DNA from: Rhodococcus sp. HNM0569
GTDB taxonomy: Bacteria > Actinomycetota > Actinomycetes > Mycobacteriales > Mycobacteriaceae
NCBI RefSeq assembly: GCF_012726205.1
Contig: NZ_JAASAE010000015.1
Span: forward strand, 377 to 64,376
Reading direction: 5' to 3'
Length of the DNA stretch: 64,000 bases
Shown here: positions 45,894 to 54,408 of the stretch, in pieces
Layout of the letters: each line of letters starts with the position of its first letter
How positions within the stretch are numbered: position 1 is the stretch's first letter
The notes under the pieces: generated by a model
What the model was told of the DNA's origin: nothing
The model's database searches: none
The model's input: only the letters and a program-made list of their open reading frames with translations
Made by a program: the position numbers and the translations under genes

Positions 45894-46928
45894 TCAGCTG
45901 CTGACGGACCGCAGCGCTGCGAGGCCGCGCGCCGCGAACTCCGGGACCGCACTGCCCGCCGTGTCGAAGCCCGACCCGACGGTCGCGCCCGCGCGGTATC
46001 GGTGGTCGATGCCCATCGCGATGACCGCCATCTTGAAATGGGCGAGGCCGAGATAGAACTGCCAGTTGTCGAGCGTGCGGCCGGACGCGCGGCTGTAGCG
46101 CTCGGCGAGATCGTCGGGCGACGGCAGCCGCTCGCTCGTCCACGCGGCCGGCTCCCCCAGCACGAGATCGAGTGCCGGGTCGCGGTACACGCACATCAAG
46201 GCGACGTCGGTGAGCGGATCACCGAGCGTGGACAGTTCCCAGTCGACGACGGCCGCGACCGAGCCGTCCCCGTCCAGGATCGTGTTGTCGATCCGGTAGT
46301 CGCCGTGCACGATCGACGACGCGGACTGCTGCGGAATCGATTCCGCGAGCAGCATGTGCAGCCGGTCGATGTCGGGCAGGTCGTCGGCCTTCACACGCTC
46401 CCACTGCTTCGCCCACAGCGCGACCTGGCGAGTCACGTAGCCGTCCGGGCGGCCGAACTCGCCGAGCCCGCACGCGGCGTAGTCGACCGCATGCAGTTCG
46501 GCCAGCACACGCACGAGTTCGTCGACCACACCGTCCAATTCGGCGTCGCCGAACGCCTCCAGGTCCTGCTTCATCCGCACGACCGGGCCGGACACATATT
46601 CGGTGACCGCGAACGGAGCGCCCATCACGGCGTCGTCCTCGCACAGCGCGACAGCACGCGCCACGGGCACCGCCGTCTCGTACAGCCCACGCGTGACGCG
46701 GAATTCGCGCGCCATGTCGTGCGCGGACGGCGTCAGGCCCGCAGTGGGCGGGCGGCGCAGCACCCAGTGCGACGCGTCGTCGCGCACGTCGAAAGTGAGA
46801 TTCGACTTGCCGCCGGACAGCAGGCGAGCGCGCAGTGCACCGCGCACCTCGACGCCCTCACGGCGCAGGAACGCGTCGAGCGCCTCGAGGTCGAGCCCTG
46901 GAAGATCATGTTCCGCCGCGGCGCTCAC
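45894..46928 (-). CDS. APH-family phosphotransferase of the ACAD10/11 kinase type
   Basis: This 344-residue kinase-fold protein has the Brenner motif HGDYRIDN (HGD at 208-210) and the metal-binding DWELSTLGDPLTDV with Asp229. The WELSTLGDP form is the one found in the kinase domain of ACAD10/11 and in bacterial partners such as LvaA, rather than in true aminoglycoside kinases. LvaA-type proteins phosphorylate 4-hydroxyacyl-CoA. The start is GTG 46928, overlapping the dehydrogenase stop as GTGA. Coupling to an ACAD10/11-type dehydrogenase strongly suggests a two-step 4-hydroxyacyl-CoA pathway; antibiotic resistance is unlikely. Confidence 0.85.
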   Translation of the reverse strand: MSAAAEHDLPGLDLEALDAFLRREGVEVRGALRARLLSGGKSNLTFDVRDDASHWVLRRPPTAGLTPSAHDMAREFRVTRGLYETAVPVARAVALCEDDAVMGAPFAVTEYVSGPVVRMKQDLEAFGDAELDGVVDELVRVLAELHAVDYAACGLGEFGRPDGYVTRQVALWAKQWERVKADDLPDIDRLHMLLAESIPQQSASSIVHGDYRIDNTILDGDGSVAAVVDWELSTLGDPLTDVALMCVYRDPALDLVLGEPAAWTSERLPSPDDLAERYSRASGRTLDNWQFYLGLAHFKMAVIAMGIDHRYRAGATVGSGFDTAGSAVPEFAARGLAALRSVSS

Positions 46929-48133
46929 TTCGACTCCCGGATCGCGCGCTTGGCGGCACCGACGGTGCGCTTGCCGATCGCCCACCTGTGCACCTCGGAC
47001 GGGCCGTCGTAGATGCGGAACGGGCGCACCTCACGGGAGAGCCGCGCGAGCGGCAGGTCCGACGACACCCCGAGGCCGCCGCACATCTGGATCGAGCGGT
47101 CGACGATGCGGAAGATCGCCTCGGCGGCAAACGTCTTGGCGATGGATGTCGCATTGCCAGCGTTCTCGCCGAGGTCGAGTTCGTAGCACGCCCGCACGAG
47201 CAGCGCGCGGGTGGCGGCGATGTCGATCTCGTTGTCGGCGACCATCTTCTGGATCATGCCGAGATCACCCAGCACGTCGCCGAAGCCTTCGCGGCGCGCG
47301 ACGTAGTCGACCGCGACGTCGTGTCCGCGGCGTGCGGCACCGAGCCACCGCATCACGTGCGTCATACGCGCCGGACCGAGCCGCACCTGCGCGTAGCGGT
47401 AACCCTGGTCGACCTCGCCGAGTACCGCGTCGTCGGGCACGAGCAGGTCGTCGAACGAGACCTCGCAGTGGCCGCCGACCATCGCGCGGTCGAGTGTCGG
47501 GATGTGCCTGCCGACAGTCAGACCGGGCAGATCGGCGGGCGCCAGGAACATCGTCGCGCCGCCGCGGTCGCCCGGTTCGCCCGACGTGCGAGCCATGATG
47601 ATGAAGAACGACGCGCCGTCGGCGCCGGTGATGAAATGCTTGCGGCCATTGATCTTCCAGCCGCCGGACACCTTCTCGGCGCGCGTGGCGAGCGCCGACG
47701 GGTCGGAGCCCGCGCCCGGTGCGGGTTCGGTCATCGCGAAGGCCGAGCGCACGTGACCGTGCGCCAGCGGGGCCAAAAAGTCCTGCCGCTGTGCCTGGTC
47801 GGCGATGTGGTCCAGCATGTGCACATTGCCCTCGTCGGGCGCGGCGATGCCGAGCGCGGTGGGACCGAACAGCGAGTACCCGGCCGCCTCGAACACGGGG
47901 ACGCGATCGCTCATGTTCAGCCCGAGGCCGCCGAACTCGACGGGTGCGTGGGGCGCGAAGATGCCCGCTTCCTTCGCGCGGGTCTGCAGTTCCACACGCA
48001 GGGCGTCGCCGCCCGCAGCGGTGATGTCGCCGTCGTGCTCGTCTTCGACGGGCAGCACGACATCGCGGATGAACACCTCGGTGCGGTCGACGATCTGCTG
48101 CACTTCGGTCGAATACGCCAGGTCGACAGCCAT
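46925..48133 (-). CDS. Acyl-CoA dehydrogenase, ACAD10/11-like (Asp at the catalytic position)
   Basis: This 402-residue dehydrogenase has [34 protein letters not shown] and the C-terminal IYDGPSEVHR with Asp376 where medium-chain enzymes have glutamate. This DGPSEVH signature defines the ACAD10/11-like branch. ATG 48133 follows GAGAAAGGCG. It overlaps the APH gene by 4 nt and lies 71 nt downstream of a TetR gene on the same strand. In eukaryotes the two domains are fused in one protein; here they are separate, coupled genes. It probably acts on a phosphorylated 4-hydroxyacyl-CoA made by the APH protein. Confidence 0.92.
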   Translation of the reverse strand: MAVDLAYSTEVQQIVDRTEVFIRDVVLPVEDEHDGDITAAGGDALRVELQTRAKEAGIFAPHAPVEFGGLGLNMSDRVPVFEAAGYSLFGPTALGIAAPDEGNVHMLDHIADQAQRQDFLAPLAHGHVRSAFAMTEPAPGAGSDPSALATRAEKVSGGWKINGRKHFITGADGASFFIIMARTSGEPGDRGGATMFLAPADLPGLTVGRHIPTLDRAMVGGHCEVSFDDLLVPDDAVLGEVDQGYRYAQVRLGPARMTHVMRWLGAARRGHDVAVDYVARREGFGDVLGDLGMIQKMVADNEIDIAATRALLVRACYELDLGENAGNATSIAKTFAAEAIFRIVDRSIQMCGGLGVSSDLPLARLSREVRPFRIYDGPSEVHRWAIGKRTVGAAKRAIRESK

Positions 48134-48204
48134 TCCACGCCTTTCTCTCAGCCCGACCGATCGATCGCTCGGCACGATGACCGTCGCACAGACCGGCAGG
48201 CGAG

Positions 48205-48834
48205 TCAAGAGGCGGCGACGGTGTCCCGTGCGATCGCGAGGTAGCGCTCGACGAGCTCGTCGGGCGTGAGCGGGCCGTCCTCGCGGTACCACGTGGACAC
48301 CGCGACGCACATCGTCACGACGGCGCGGCTCGCGTCGAGCGGGTAGGACGTGCGGAATGCGCCGGTCTCGACGCCGTCCTGCACGATGCGATCGACCATG
48401 CGCTGCTGTTCGTCGCGTTGCGCGATGTACGCCGCACGCTCGTCGGCCGCCATGTTGCGGGTCTCGCGCGATGCCACGAACGCCTGCTCACGGCGGAACA
48501 TGTGGAAGCGCAGCAGACTTTCGACGACCGCGTCGAACTGCTCGCTCGGAGTCGCACCCGCCTCCGCCGAGGCCGCGCGGCTGCGCCGCAACAACTCCTC
48601 CATGACGGCATTGGTCAGCCCGACCAGGATCGCCTGCTTCGACGGATAATGGTGGTACAGACCGGGCACCGACAGCCCGGCACGCGACGCGATCTCGCGG
48701 ATCGAGGACGCATCGTAACCGCGCTCGACGAACGCCGACAACGCCGCCGACAGCACCTTCGACAAGCCCTGGTCCGGATAGTCCCGCCACGCCCCGTGCT
48801 GGTCACCACCGAAATCGTGTCGGCTCTCGTTCAT
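48205..48834 (-). CDS. TetR-family regulator
   Basis: This 209-residue regulator has the HTH at about residues 20-70 (SSIREIASRAGLSVPGLYHHYPSKQAILVGL) and a helical C-terminal domain of the type found in fatty-acid-responsive TetR proteins. ATG 48834 is preferred; an upstream in-frame start would run into the terminator at 48882. It is followed by the ACAD10/11-like gene (71 nt) and the APH gene and so probably regulates this three-gene unit. No clear operator was found in its short upstream gap. Confidence 0.88.
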   Translation of the reverse strand: MNESRHDFGGDQHGAWRDYPDQGLSKVLSAALSAFVERGYDASSIREIASRAGLSVPGLYHHYPSKQAILVGLTNAVMEELLRRSRAASAEAGATPSEQFDAVVESLLRFHMFRREQAFVASRETRNMAADERAAYIAQRDEQQRMVDRIVQDGVETGAFRTSYPLDASRAVVTMCVAVSTWYREDGPLTPDELVERYLAIARDTVAAS

Positions 48835-48881
48835 TCGCCCACCGTAGACGATGGGCCCGAAAGGCGATGGCCCCGAACGCA

Positions 48882-48928
48882 GCGAATGGCACTTTCGGCG
48901 CGTCTCATGCGTCGAAAGTGCCATTCGC
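48882..48928. terminator. Hairpin terminator between the SDR operon and the TetR gene
   Basis: GCGAATGGCACTTTCG (48882-48897) and its exact complement (48913-48928) form a 16-bp stem with a 15-nt loop. It follows the last SDR gene of the 48953-52630 operon and precedes the TetR start. Confidence 0.7.
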
Positions 48929-48952
48929 CGGGAACGGGGAAGGCCGAAGCCG

Positions 48953-49711
48953 TCAGTCCTTCGGACCGCCCGCGACGTAGACGACCTGACCGGACACGAA
49001 GCCCGCGCCCTCGCTCGCGAAGAACGACGCGGTGTGCGCGATGTCCTCCGGCTGACCGATGCGGTTGACCGGAATCTGCGATGCCGCAGCCTTCTTGAAA
49101 TCCTCGTAGGGCACGCCGACGCGGGCCGCGGTACCTGCGGTCATGTCGGTCTCGATGAAGCCGGGAGCGATCGCGTTGGCGGTCACACCGAACTTGCCGA
49201 GCTCGATCGCGAGGGTCTTGGTGAAGCCCTGCATGCCCGCCTTGGCCGCGGAGTAGTTGGCCTGGCCGCGGTTACCGAGCGCCGACGTGCTCGACAGGTT
49301 GACGATGCGGCCGAACTTGGCGTCCACCATGTGCTTCTGGCAGGCACGCGACATCAGGAACGCGCCGCGCAGGTGCACCGCCATGACCGAGTCCCAGTCG
49401 TCGACGCTCATCTTGAACAGCATGTTGTCGCGGATGATGCCGGCATTGTTGACGAGAACCGTGGGGGCGCCCAGTTCGGCGGCGATCCGCTCGACCGCTG
49501 CGGCGACCGAGTCCTCGTCGGCGACATTCGCGCCGACCGCGAGCGCCTCGCCGCCCGCCGCCTTGATCGCCTCGACGGTGTCGGCGCACGCCGCCTCGTC
49601 GAGGTCGAGCACGGCCACCTTGTAGCCGTCGCTCGCGAGCCGCTTCGCGACGGCCGCGCCGATGCCGCGCGCCGAGCCGGTGACGATCGCGGTCCGAGTT
49701 TCCTGTGCCAT
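48953..49711 (-). CDS. SDR, FabG-like 3-oxoacyl reductase
   Basis: This 252-residue SDR has TGSARGIG at 11-18, VLVNNAGIIRDNMLFKM, NLSSTSALGNRGQ and YSAAK. The IIRDNMLFKM segment after NNAG and YSAAKAGMQGFTKTLA are characteristic of FabG-type 3-oxoacyl reductases and of bacterial FabG4/HsdX-like acyl-CoA enzymes. It is the last gene of the dehydrogenase/three-SDR group and ends at a strong hairpin. A 3-hydroxyacyl-CoA dehydrogenase role in the local pathway is likely. Confidence 0.9.
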   Translation of the reverse strand: MAQETRTAIVTGSARGIGAAVAKRLASDGYKVAVLDLDEAACADTVEAIKAAGGEALAVGANVADEDSVAAAVERIAAELGAPTVLVNNAGIIRDNMLFKMSVDDWDSVMAVHLRGAFLMSRACQKHMVDAKFGRIVNLSSTSALGNRGQANYSAAKAGMQGFTKTLAIELGKFGVTANAIAPGFIETDMTAGTAARVGVPYEDFKKAAASQIPVNRIGQPEDIAHTASFFASEGAGFVSGQVVYVAGGPKD

Positions 49712-49738
49712 GCCCTACCTCCGTGTTCGAATCTGCTT

Positions 49739-50575
49739 CTACGTGTGGGTCTGTGCGTCGGCCGCCGCCAACGCATTCTGGTAGCGCCGCATCCCGCGGA
49801 TCCAGCGGTCGTAGTCCGAACCCTTGTTCCGGTACATGTCCAGGACGTCGGGATGCGGAAGGATCAGGAAGGTGCCCGTCACGACGCCCGCGAGGACACA
49901 GTCCGCGACGTCCCGCGGCGACAGGACCGTACCCGCGGTGGTGACGGCGCGCGCCGCGAGCGGCGACAGCGCCGCGTCGTCGTGCAGCAGTTTCGTGTCG
50001 ACGCCCATCGGGCACACGCAGCTGACGCCGATCCCCCTGTCGCCGTACGTGACCGAGAGCCATTCGGCGAATCCGACCGCCGCGTGCTTGGTGACCGAAT
50101 AGGGCGCCGAACCGATCTGGGTCAGCAGGCCGGCCGCCGACGCGGTCGACACGAAGTATCCCCGGCCACGTTCGAGCCAACCCGGCAGAAGCAGTCGCGC
50201 CGCCCGGACGTGCGCCCGCACGTTGACGTCGAGCGCGAGCGACCACACGTCGTCGGACGGCTCGATGCCGTCGCCCGCCGCGACACCCGCGTTGGCGAAG
50301 TAGTAGTCGACCGGCCCGAAAGTCCTCTCCGCGAGCTCGATCGACGCGGCGATCGTGTCCTCGTCGGACGCGTCGCCGGCGAACGACACCGCGTGCCCGC
50401 CGCGCTCCGTGATGCCCTCGGCGACCGCGCGCGACGAGTCGGCGTCGAGGTCGCACACCACCACGCGGGCGCCCGCGTCGGACAGCCGCTCGGCGAGCGC
50501 GCCGCCGATGCCGCCACCGCCACCGGTGACGATCGCGACGGCGCCGTCGAATGTGTGCTCGGACTGGTCGGTCAT
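49739..50575 (-). CDS. SDR-family oxidoreductase
   Basis: This 278-residue SDR has TGGGGGIGG as its nucleotide-binding turn, YYFANAGVAAGDG with ANAG in place of NNAG, STASAAGLLTQIG and YSVTK. The C-terminal part (ADCVLAGVVTGTFLILPHPDV, YRNKGSDYDRWIRGMRRYQ) is longer than in FabG and resembles SDRs that act on larger lipids or on retinol-like alcohols. It starts 9 nt after the stop of the upstream SDR gene and lies 27 nt before the next, so the three are one transcript. The substrate is unknown. Confidence 0.9.
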   Translation of the reverse strand: MTDQSEHTFDGAVAIVTGGGGGIGGALAERLSDAGARVVVCDLDADSSRAVAEGITERGGHAVSFAGDASDEDTIAASIELAERTFGPVDYYFANAGVAAGDGIEPSDDVWSLALDVNVRAHVRAARLLLPGWLERGRGYFVSTASAAGLLTQIGSAPYSVTKHAAVGFAEWLSVTYGDRGIGVSCVCPMGVDTKLLHDDAALSPLAARAVTTAGTVLSPRDVADCVLAGVVTGTFLILPHPDVLDMYRNKGSDYDRWIRGMRRYQNALAAADAQTHT

Positions 50576-50584
50576 GACTCCCGC

Positions 50585-51346
50585 CTACGTGATCGTGATG
50601 CCGCCGTCGACGGCGATCGTCTGGCCGGTGACATATCCGGCGGCGTCGGATGCGAGCCACACCACAGCGGCCGCAAGCTCTTCCGGATCGCCCATTCGCG
50701 GAATGACCATGCGCGCCTGCATGCTTTCGAGGTAGCCGGGCTTGTAGGTGTCGGTCATCTCGGACTTGAAGAAGCCCGGTGCGATGGCGTTGACGCGAAT
50801 ACCCTTACGCGCGCCCCACTGCTGCGCGAGGTCTCGTGTGAGACCGATGACGCCCGCCTTGCTCGCGGCGTACGCGGCCTGCGGCAGTCCGGCGGTGGTG
50901 AGGCCGAGGACGCTCGAGATGTTGACGATCGAACTGCCGGGCTGCATCACCTTCGCGGCGGCCTGCGCGGCCCAGTACGAACCGTTGAGATTGATGTCGA
51001 TCACGCGGCGGAAGTCGTCGGGCGCCTCCCGCGTCGCGGGGACGGCGGTGCCGATGCCTGCGTTGTTGACGAGGACGTCGACGCGGCCGAAACGCTCCAT
51101 CGCGGCGTCGATCATGTGCTGCGCCTGCTCGGGCTCGGCAACGTCGGTGGCCACGGTGTGGGCGGTGCGGCCGGCGCGCTCGACGAGCGCCGCGGTGTCC
51201 TGCAGCCGGTCGACACGACGCGCGGCGAGAACGACGTCGGCACCCGCTTCGGCCGCGGCCTGCGCGAACGCGACGCCGAGGCCGGACGACGCACCCGTCA
51301 CGACGACCACCCGATCGGTGAGTCGGAACTTGTCGAGAACGGACAT
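50585..51346 (-). CDS. SDR-family oxidoreductase
   Basis: This 253-residue classical SDR has VVTGASSGLG near residue 15, VLVNNAGIGTAVP, NISSVLGLTTAGLPQ and YAASK. The IAVDGGITIT ending is typical of FabG-like enzymes. It is first of three consecutive SDR genes and follows the dehydrogenase gene after 138 nt, which contains a hairpin, so it may have its own promoter as well. The three SDRs share the fold but little close identity, suggesting separate substrates. Confidence 0.9.
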   Translation of the reverse strand: MSVLDKFRLTDRVVVVTGASSGLGVAFAQAAAEAGADVVLAARRVDRLQDTAALVERAGRTAHTVATDVAEPEQAQHMIDAAMERFGRVDVLVNNAGIGTAVPATREAPDDFRRVIDINLNGSYWAAQAAAKVMQPGSSIVNISSVLGLTTAGLPQAAYAASKAGVIGLTRDLAQQWGARKGIRVNAIAPGFFKSEMTDTYKPGYLESMQARMVIPRMGDPEELAAAVVWLASDAAGYVTGQTIAVDGGITIT

Positions 51347-51448
51347 CGTGATCTCCTGTCGGATGGTTCTGGGGATCGAGTCTTCCGGGGTAGCGCTGTT
51401 GTACCAGAGTTGCGGGCCCAGGAGAGATCCGGGTCACGTCGGACGTCG

Positions 51449-51477
51449 GGGTCCGGACGGGGTCACCGCCCGGACCC
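51449..51477 (-). terminator. Hairpin after the acyl-CoA dehydrogenase gene
   Basis: GGGTCCGG (51449-51456) and CCGGACCC (51470-51477) form a perfect 8-bp stem just after the dehydrogenase stop and before the SDR start. It lacks a T-tract and may only attenuate. Confidence 0.4.
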
Positions 51478-51484
51478 GGAGACG

Positions 51485-52630
51485 TCACAGACCCAGATCG
51501 CGCCCGATCAGTTCCTTCATGATCTCGTTCGAGCCGGCCCATATCTTGGTGACGCGGGCGTCCTTCCACGCGCGGGCCGCGCGGTACTCGTTCATGAATC
51601 CGTAGCCGCCGTGCAGCTGAACGCAGTGGTCGAGCACCTCGTTCTGCACCTGCGCGGTCCACCACTTCGCCTTCGCCGCGTCGACTGCCGACAGCTTGCC
51701 CTCGGCGTGCGCCTCGATGCACTGGTCGACGTAGGCCTGCGTGACCTCGACGCGGGTCACCAGATCCGCGAGCAGGAACTTGTTCCACTGCAGCGAGCCG
51801 ATCGGCTGGCCGAACGCCTTGCGCTCCTTGGCATATGCGATGGTCTCTTCGAGAATCGGGGCGGCATGCGAGATGTTCGCGACTGCTGCGCCCACACGCT
51901 CCTGCGGCAGCATCTCCATCATGTGGATGAAGCCGCGGTCGATCTCGCCGATGATGTTCTCCGACGGCACTCGCACGTTCTCGAAGAACAGTTCGGCCGT
52001 GTCGGATTCGGGCTGACCCACCTTGTCGAGCTTGCGGCCACGCTCGAAACCGGCCATCCCGGTCTCGACGGCGAACAGCGTGATGCCCTTGGCCTTCTTC
52101 TCCGGGCTCGTGCGCGCCGCGACGATCACCAGGTCGGCGTTGAAACCGTTGGTGATGAACGTCTTCGAGCCGTTGATGATCCAGTCGTCGCCGTCGCGCA
52201 CCGCAGTGGTCTTGAGCGCCGCGAGGTCGGAGCCGCCGGAGGGCTCGGTCATACCGATCGCCGTGAGCATCTCGCCTGTGCAGAACTTCGGCAGCCACCG
52301 CTGCTTCTGCTCCTCGGTGGTGAGCTGCACGAGGTACGGCGCACACACGTCGGCGTGGATGCCGAAGCTCGACGCCAGAGCGGCGCTGCTGCGCGAGAGC
52401 TCTTCGGCGAGAACCGCATTGAACCTGTAGTCGCCTGCACCGCTGCCGCCGTACTCTTCCGGCACCTCGAGGCCGAGGAAGCCGTTCTTGCCCGCCTCGA
52501 GCCAGATCTCGCGGTCGATGTACCGCTGCTCGATCAGCTTCTCCTCGACCGGCGCGACATTGCGCGTGACGAACTCGCGTGCCGACTCGCGGAATGCCTC
52601 GTGATCGGGGCCGTACAGGGTGCGTCGCAT
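51485..52630 (-). CDS. Acyl-CoA dehydrogenase, base in the LPQER helix
   Basis: This 381-residue dehydrogenase has AIGMTEPSGGSDLAAL, TFITNGFNADLVIV and RKAFGQPIGSLQWNKF. The C-terminal motif is WAGSNEIMKELIGRDL, without the medium-chain glutamate, and the base is expected at Glu244 in MLPQERV, as in isovaleryl- and long-chain enzymes. ATG 52630 follows GAGGAGCGG. It is divergent from a TetR gene, with two palindromes between them, and is followed by three SDR genes. The set resembles a TetR-controlled lipid or terpenoid catabolic unit. Confidence 0.92.
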   Translation of the reverse strand: MRRTLYGPDHEAFRESAREFVTRNVAPVEEKLIEQRYIDREIWLEAGKNGFLGLEVPEEYGGSGAGDYRFNAVLAEELSRSSAALASSFGIHADVCAPYLVQLTTEEQKQRWLPKFCTGEMLTAIGMTEPSGGSDLAALKTTAVRDGDDWIINGSKTFITNGFNADLVIVAARTSPEKKAKGITLFAVETGMAGFERGRKLDKVGQPESDTAELFFENVRVPSENIIGEIDRGFIHMMEMLPQERVGAAVANISHAAPILEETIAYAKERKAFGQPIGSLQWNKFLLADLVTRVEVTQAYVDQCIEAHAEGKLSAVDAAKAKWWTAQVQNEVLDHCVQLHGGYGFMNEYRAARAWKDARVTKIWAGSNEIMKELIGRDLGL

Positions 52631-52717
52631 GGACCGCTCCTCAGGTTGAAACAGACGGACTGGGTGGAAACAGGTGGGCCGGCGCACAGAGACACGCGGG
52701 CACCCACCCTGGACGGA

Positions 52718-52750
52718 TAAGCGCCCGCTTAGTTTCTAAGCGCTTGCTTA
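52718..52750. promoter_or_regulatory. Paired TetR-type operators
   Basis: TAAGCGCCCGCTTA (52718-52731) and TAAGCGCTTGCTTA (52737-52750) are two copies of one palindrome (TAAGCG...GCTTA) with centres 19 bp apart, in the gap between the divergent dehydrogenase and TetR genes. The form and place are typical of TetR autoregulation and control of the divergent gene. Confidence 0.75.
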
Positions 52751-52799
52751 TTCTGGTGACGGCGCGGCATATTGTCAATGCACCCGACGATGGAGCGAC

Positions 52800-53435
52800 A
52801 TGACCCAGCCCCCGCTGCCCCCGATCGGTACCCCGGCGATCAGCACCGCTGCGCCCACGATCAGCACTTCCAGGGCGGCTGCGCGCATCCGGACTGCAGC
52901 CATCGACGCGTTCGCCGCCAACGGGTACGGCGGCACCACGACGCGGCAGATCGCGGCGCTGCTCGGGATGAGCCCCGCGGCGATGTACCCGCACTACGCG
53001 TCCAAGGAAGAGCTGCTCTTCGCGATCAGCTACGAGGGGCACGTCGCGACGCGCGAGAGCCTCACCGACGCCGACGACCCGTCGGCACCGCCGTCGTGGC
53101 GGCTGCGCACACTCGTCGCCGCGTTCGCGCACTGGCAGGCGTCCCATCACGCGCGTGCGCGCGTCATCCAGTACGAACTCAACGCCCTCTCCCCCGAGCA
53201 CTACCGCACGGTCGTCGCGCTGCGCCGCGAGATCACCGCGATGTTCCGGGCCGTCGTCGATGCGGGTGCCGAGGCCGGCGAGTTCACAGTGCCCGACGCC
53301 GAAGGCGTCACGCTCGCGCTGATGTCGTTGTGCGTCGACGTGTGCCGCTGGTTCCCGGCCGGCGCCTACACCGAGCCCGCCGTGGTCGCCGACCTGTACT
53401 CCGATCTGGCGCTGCGTCTCGTCGCCGCGCGCTGA
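52800..53435 (+). CDS. TetR-family regulator of the divergent dehydrogenase operon
   Basis: This 211-residue regulator has a 25-residue proline-rich leader, then the HTH (about 30-75; TTTRQIAALLGMSPAAMYPHYASKEELLFAI) and a C-terminal helical domain (AFAHWQASHHARARVIQYELNALSPEHY) of the type found in lipid-responsive TetR proteins. It begins with ATG 52800 close to TGGAG. The paired TAAGCG palindromes lie 50 nt upstream. The SnoaL-like gene follows 90 nt later on the same strand. Confidence 0.9.
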   Translation: MTQPPLPPIGTPAISTAAPTISTSRAAARIRTAAIDAFAANGYGGTTTRQIAALLGMSPAAMYPHYASKEELLFAISYEGHVATRESLTDADDPSAPPSWRLRTLVAAFAHWQASHHARARVIQYELNALSPEHYRTVVALRREITAMFRAVVDAGAEAGEFTVPDAEGVTLALMSLCVDVCRWFPAGAYTEPAVVADLYSDLALRLVAAR

Positions 53436-53525
53436 CGCGTTCCCGGCCAGCGGGCGCGCGCCACCGCACGGGCCGACCCGTCCGCCATCCTGTTGCCGCG
53501 TCCCCGACCGAACAGGAGCCACTCG

Positions 53526-54056
53526 ATGAGCCTTTTCCTCGAATCCGTCCCCGTCGCCGAACAACTCGCATGGCTCGAGGAGATCAAGGCAGCGTTCGCA
53601 CTGCGGCTGCGCGTCATGGACACCAAGCAGTGGGACCGGTATCCCGAAATGCACACCGACGACGTCGTGAGCGAGACGTTCAGCAGTGTCGACGGCGACC
53701 ACAGTCACCTTCCGCCGGCCGAGCGGCCGGGCGCTGTCGTCGGCACCGAAGCGCTCACCAGGGCGATCAGCTCGTTTCTCGACGGCGTGGTGACGGTGAC
53801 CTCCGCCCACCACGGACACACCCCCGAGATCACCTTCACATCCCCGACCACCGCGACCGGCATCTGGGCGATGGAGGACAACCTCTGGTGGACCAACGGC
53901 GACACCGAAGAATCGCTGCGCGGCTGGGGCCATTACCACGAGGAATATCGCCGCGTCGACGGACGCTGGCTCATCAGCTACCGCAACCTCACCCGCCTGC
54001 GTGTCGACCACACACCCGGCTTCTACTCGTACCGCGAGCGCAACTCGCCTGCGTAA
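53526..54056 (+). CDS. SnoaL-like/NTF2-fold protein
   Basis: This 176-residue protein has the NTF2-like layout: an N-terminal helix (AEQLAWLEEIKAAFALRLRVMD), then WDRYPEMHTDDVV and a beta sheet with TATGIWAMEDNLWW and GHYHEEYRRVDGRWLISYRNLTR. The WAMEDNLWW and GHYHEEYRR segments are shared by SnoaL-like proteins near steroid and terpenoid genes. It starts with ATG 53526 after AGGAGCCACTCG and is on the strand of the TetR gene. The stop TAA is followed immediately by a DUF3558 gene fragment. Activity is unknown; dehydratase or isomerase is possible. Confidence 0.82.
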   Translation: MSLFLESVPVAEQLAWLEEIKAAFALRLRVMDTKQWDRYPEMHTDDVVSETFSSVDGDHSHLPPAERPGAVVGTEALTRAISSFLDGVVTVTSAHHGHTPEITFTSPTTATGIWAMEDNLWWTNGDTEESLRGWGHYHEEYRRVDGRWLISYRNLTRLRVDHTPGFYSYRERNSPA

Positions 54057-54317
54057 GGCGCCACGAGCCACCGACAAGTCGGGTCGGCCACTCGTCACAT
54101 TCGACCCTTGCTCGGACATTCCGTACGAAGCGCTCGTCGAGGCGGGGTACACGCCGGCCGGTAGTGACCACCAAGACTTCACACCGGACGAGTGCACATT
54201 CTGGGTTGCAGGTGGGGCTGTCCGGATCGCCGGTACCGCACGAGGGGGGACAACTCACCCCGCGACGAGTGCCGCAAGGGCCTCGAGGGCATGGAATACG
54301 AGGCCCACCGCCGGTGA
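54057..54317 (+). pseudogene. Remnant of a DUF3558 lipoprotein gene (copy A)
   Basis: The sequence RATDKSGRPLVTFDPCSDIP, continuing through EALVEAGYTPAG and FTPDECTFW, matches the intact DUF3558 protein encoded at 56282 (RATDKSGRPQVNFDPC, EALREAGYDPAD, FSPDEYTFL). At the DNA level 25 nt from 54059 are identical to 56403. After CTFW the frame is lost; a second frame gives SPRDECRKGLEGMEYEAHRR and a TGA at 54315, resembling the C-terminal EEWCKGL region. The signal peptide and about 80 central residues are missing. It begins right at the SnoaL stop, so the break lies there. Confidence 0.8.
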
Positions 54318-54408
54318 GTACCAGGTCCGCGATGAGCCGGTAGCCGCAGCGCACCCACAGGACTATCGTTGATTTACGCGAGCGAATAGCCGCAAGGAGG
54401 CGATGGCG

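Noticed and set aside
45894-46928. Aminoglycoside resistance kinase
   Set aside because: The fold is APH, but the WELSTLGDP motif and coupling to an acyl-CoA dehydrogenase point to acyl-CoA metabolism, not antibiotic modification.
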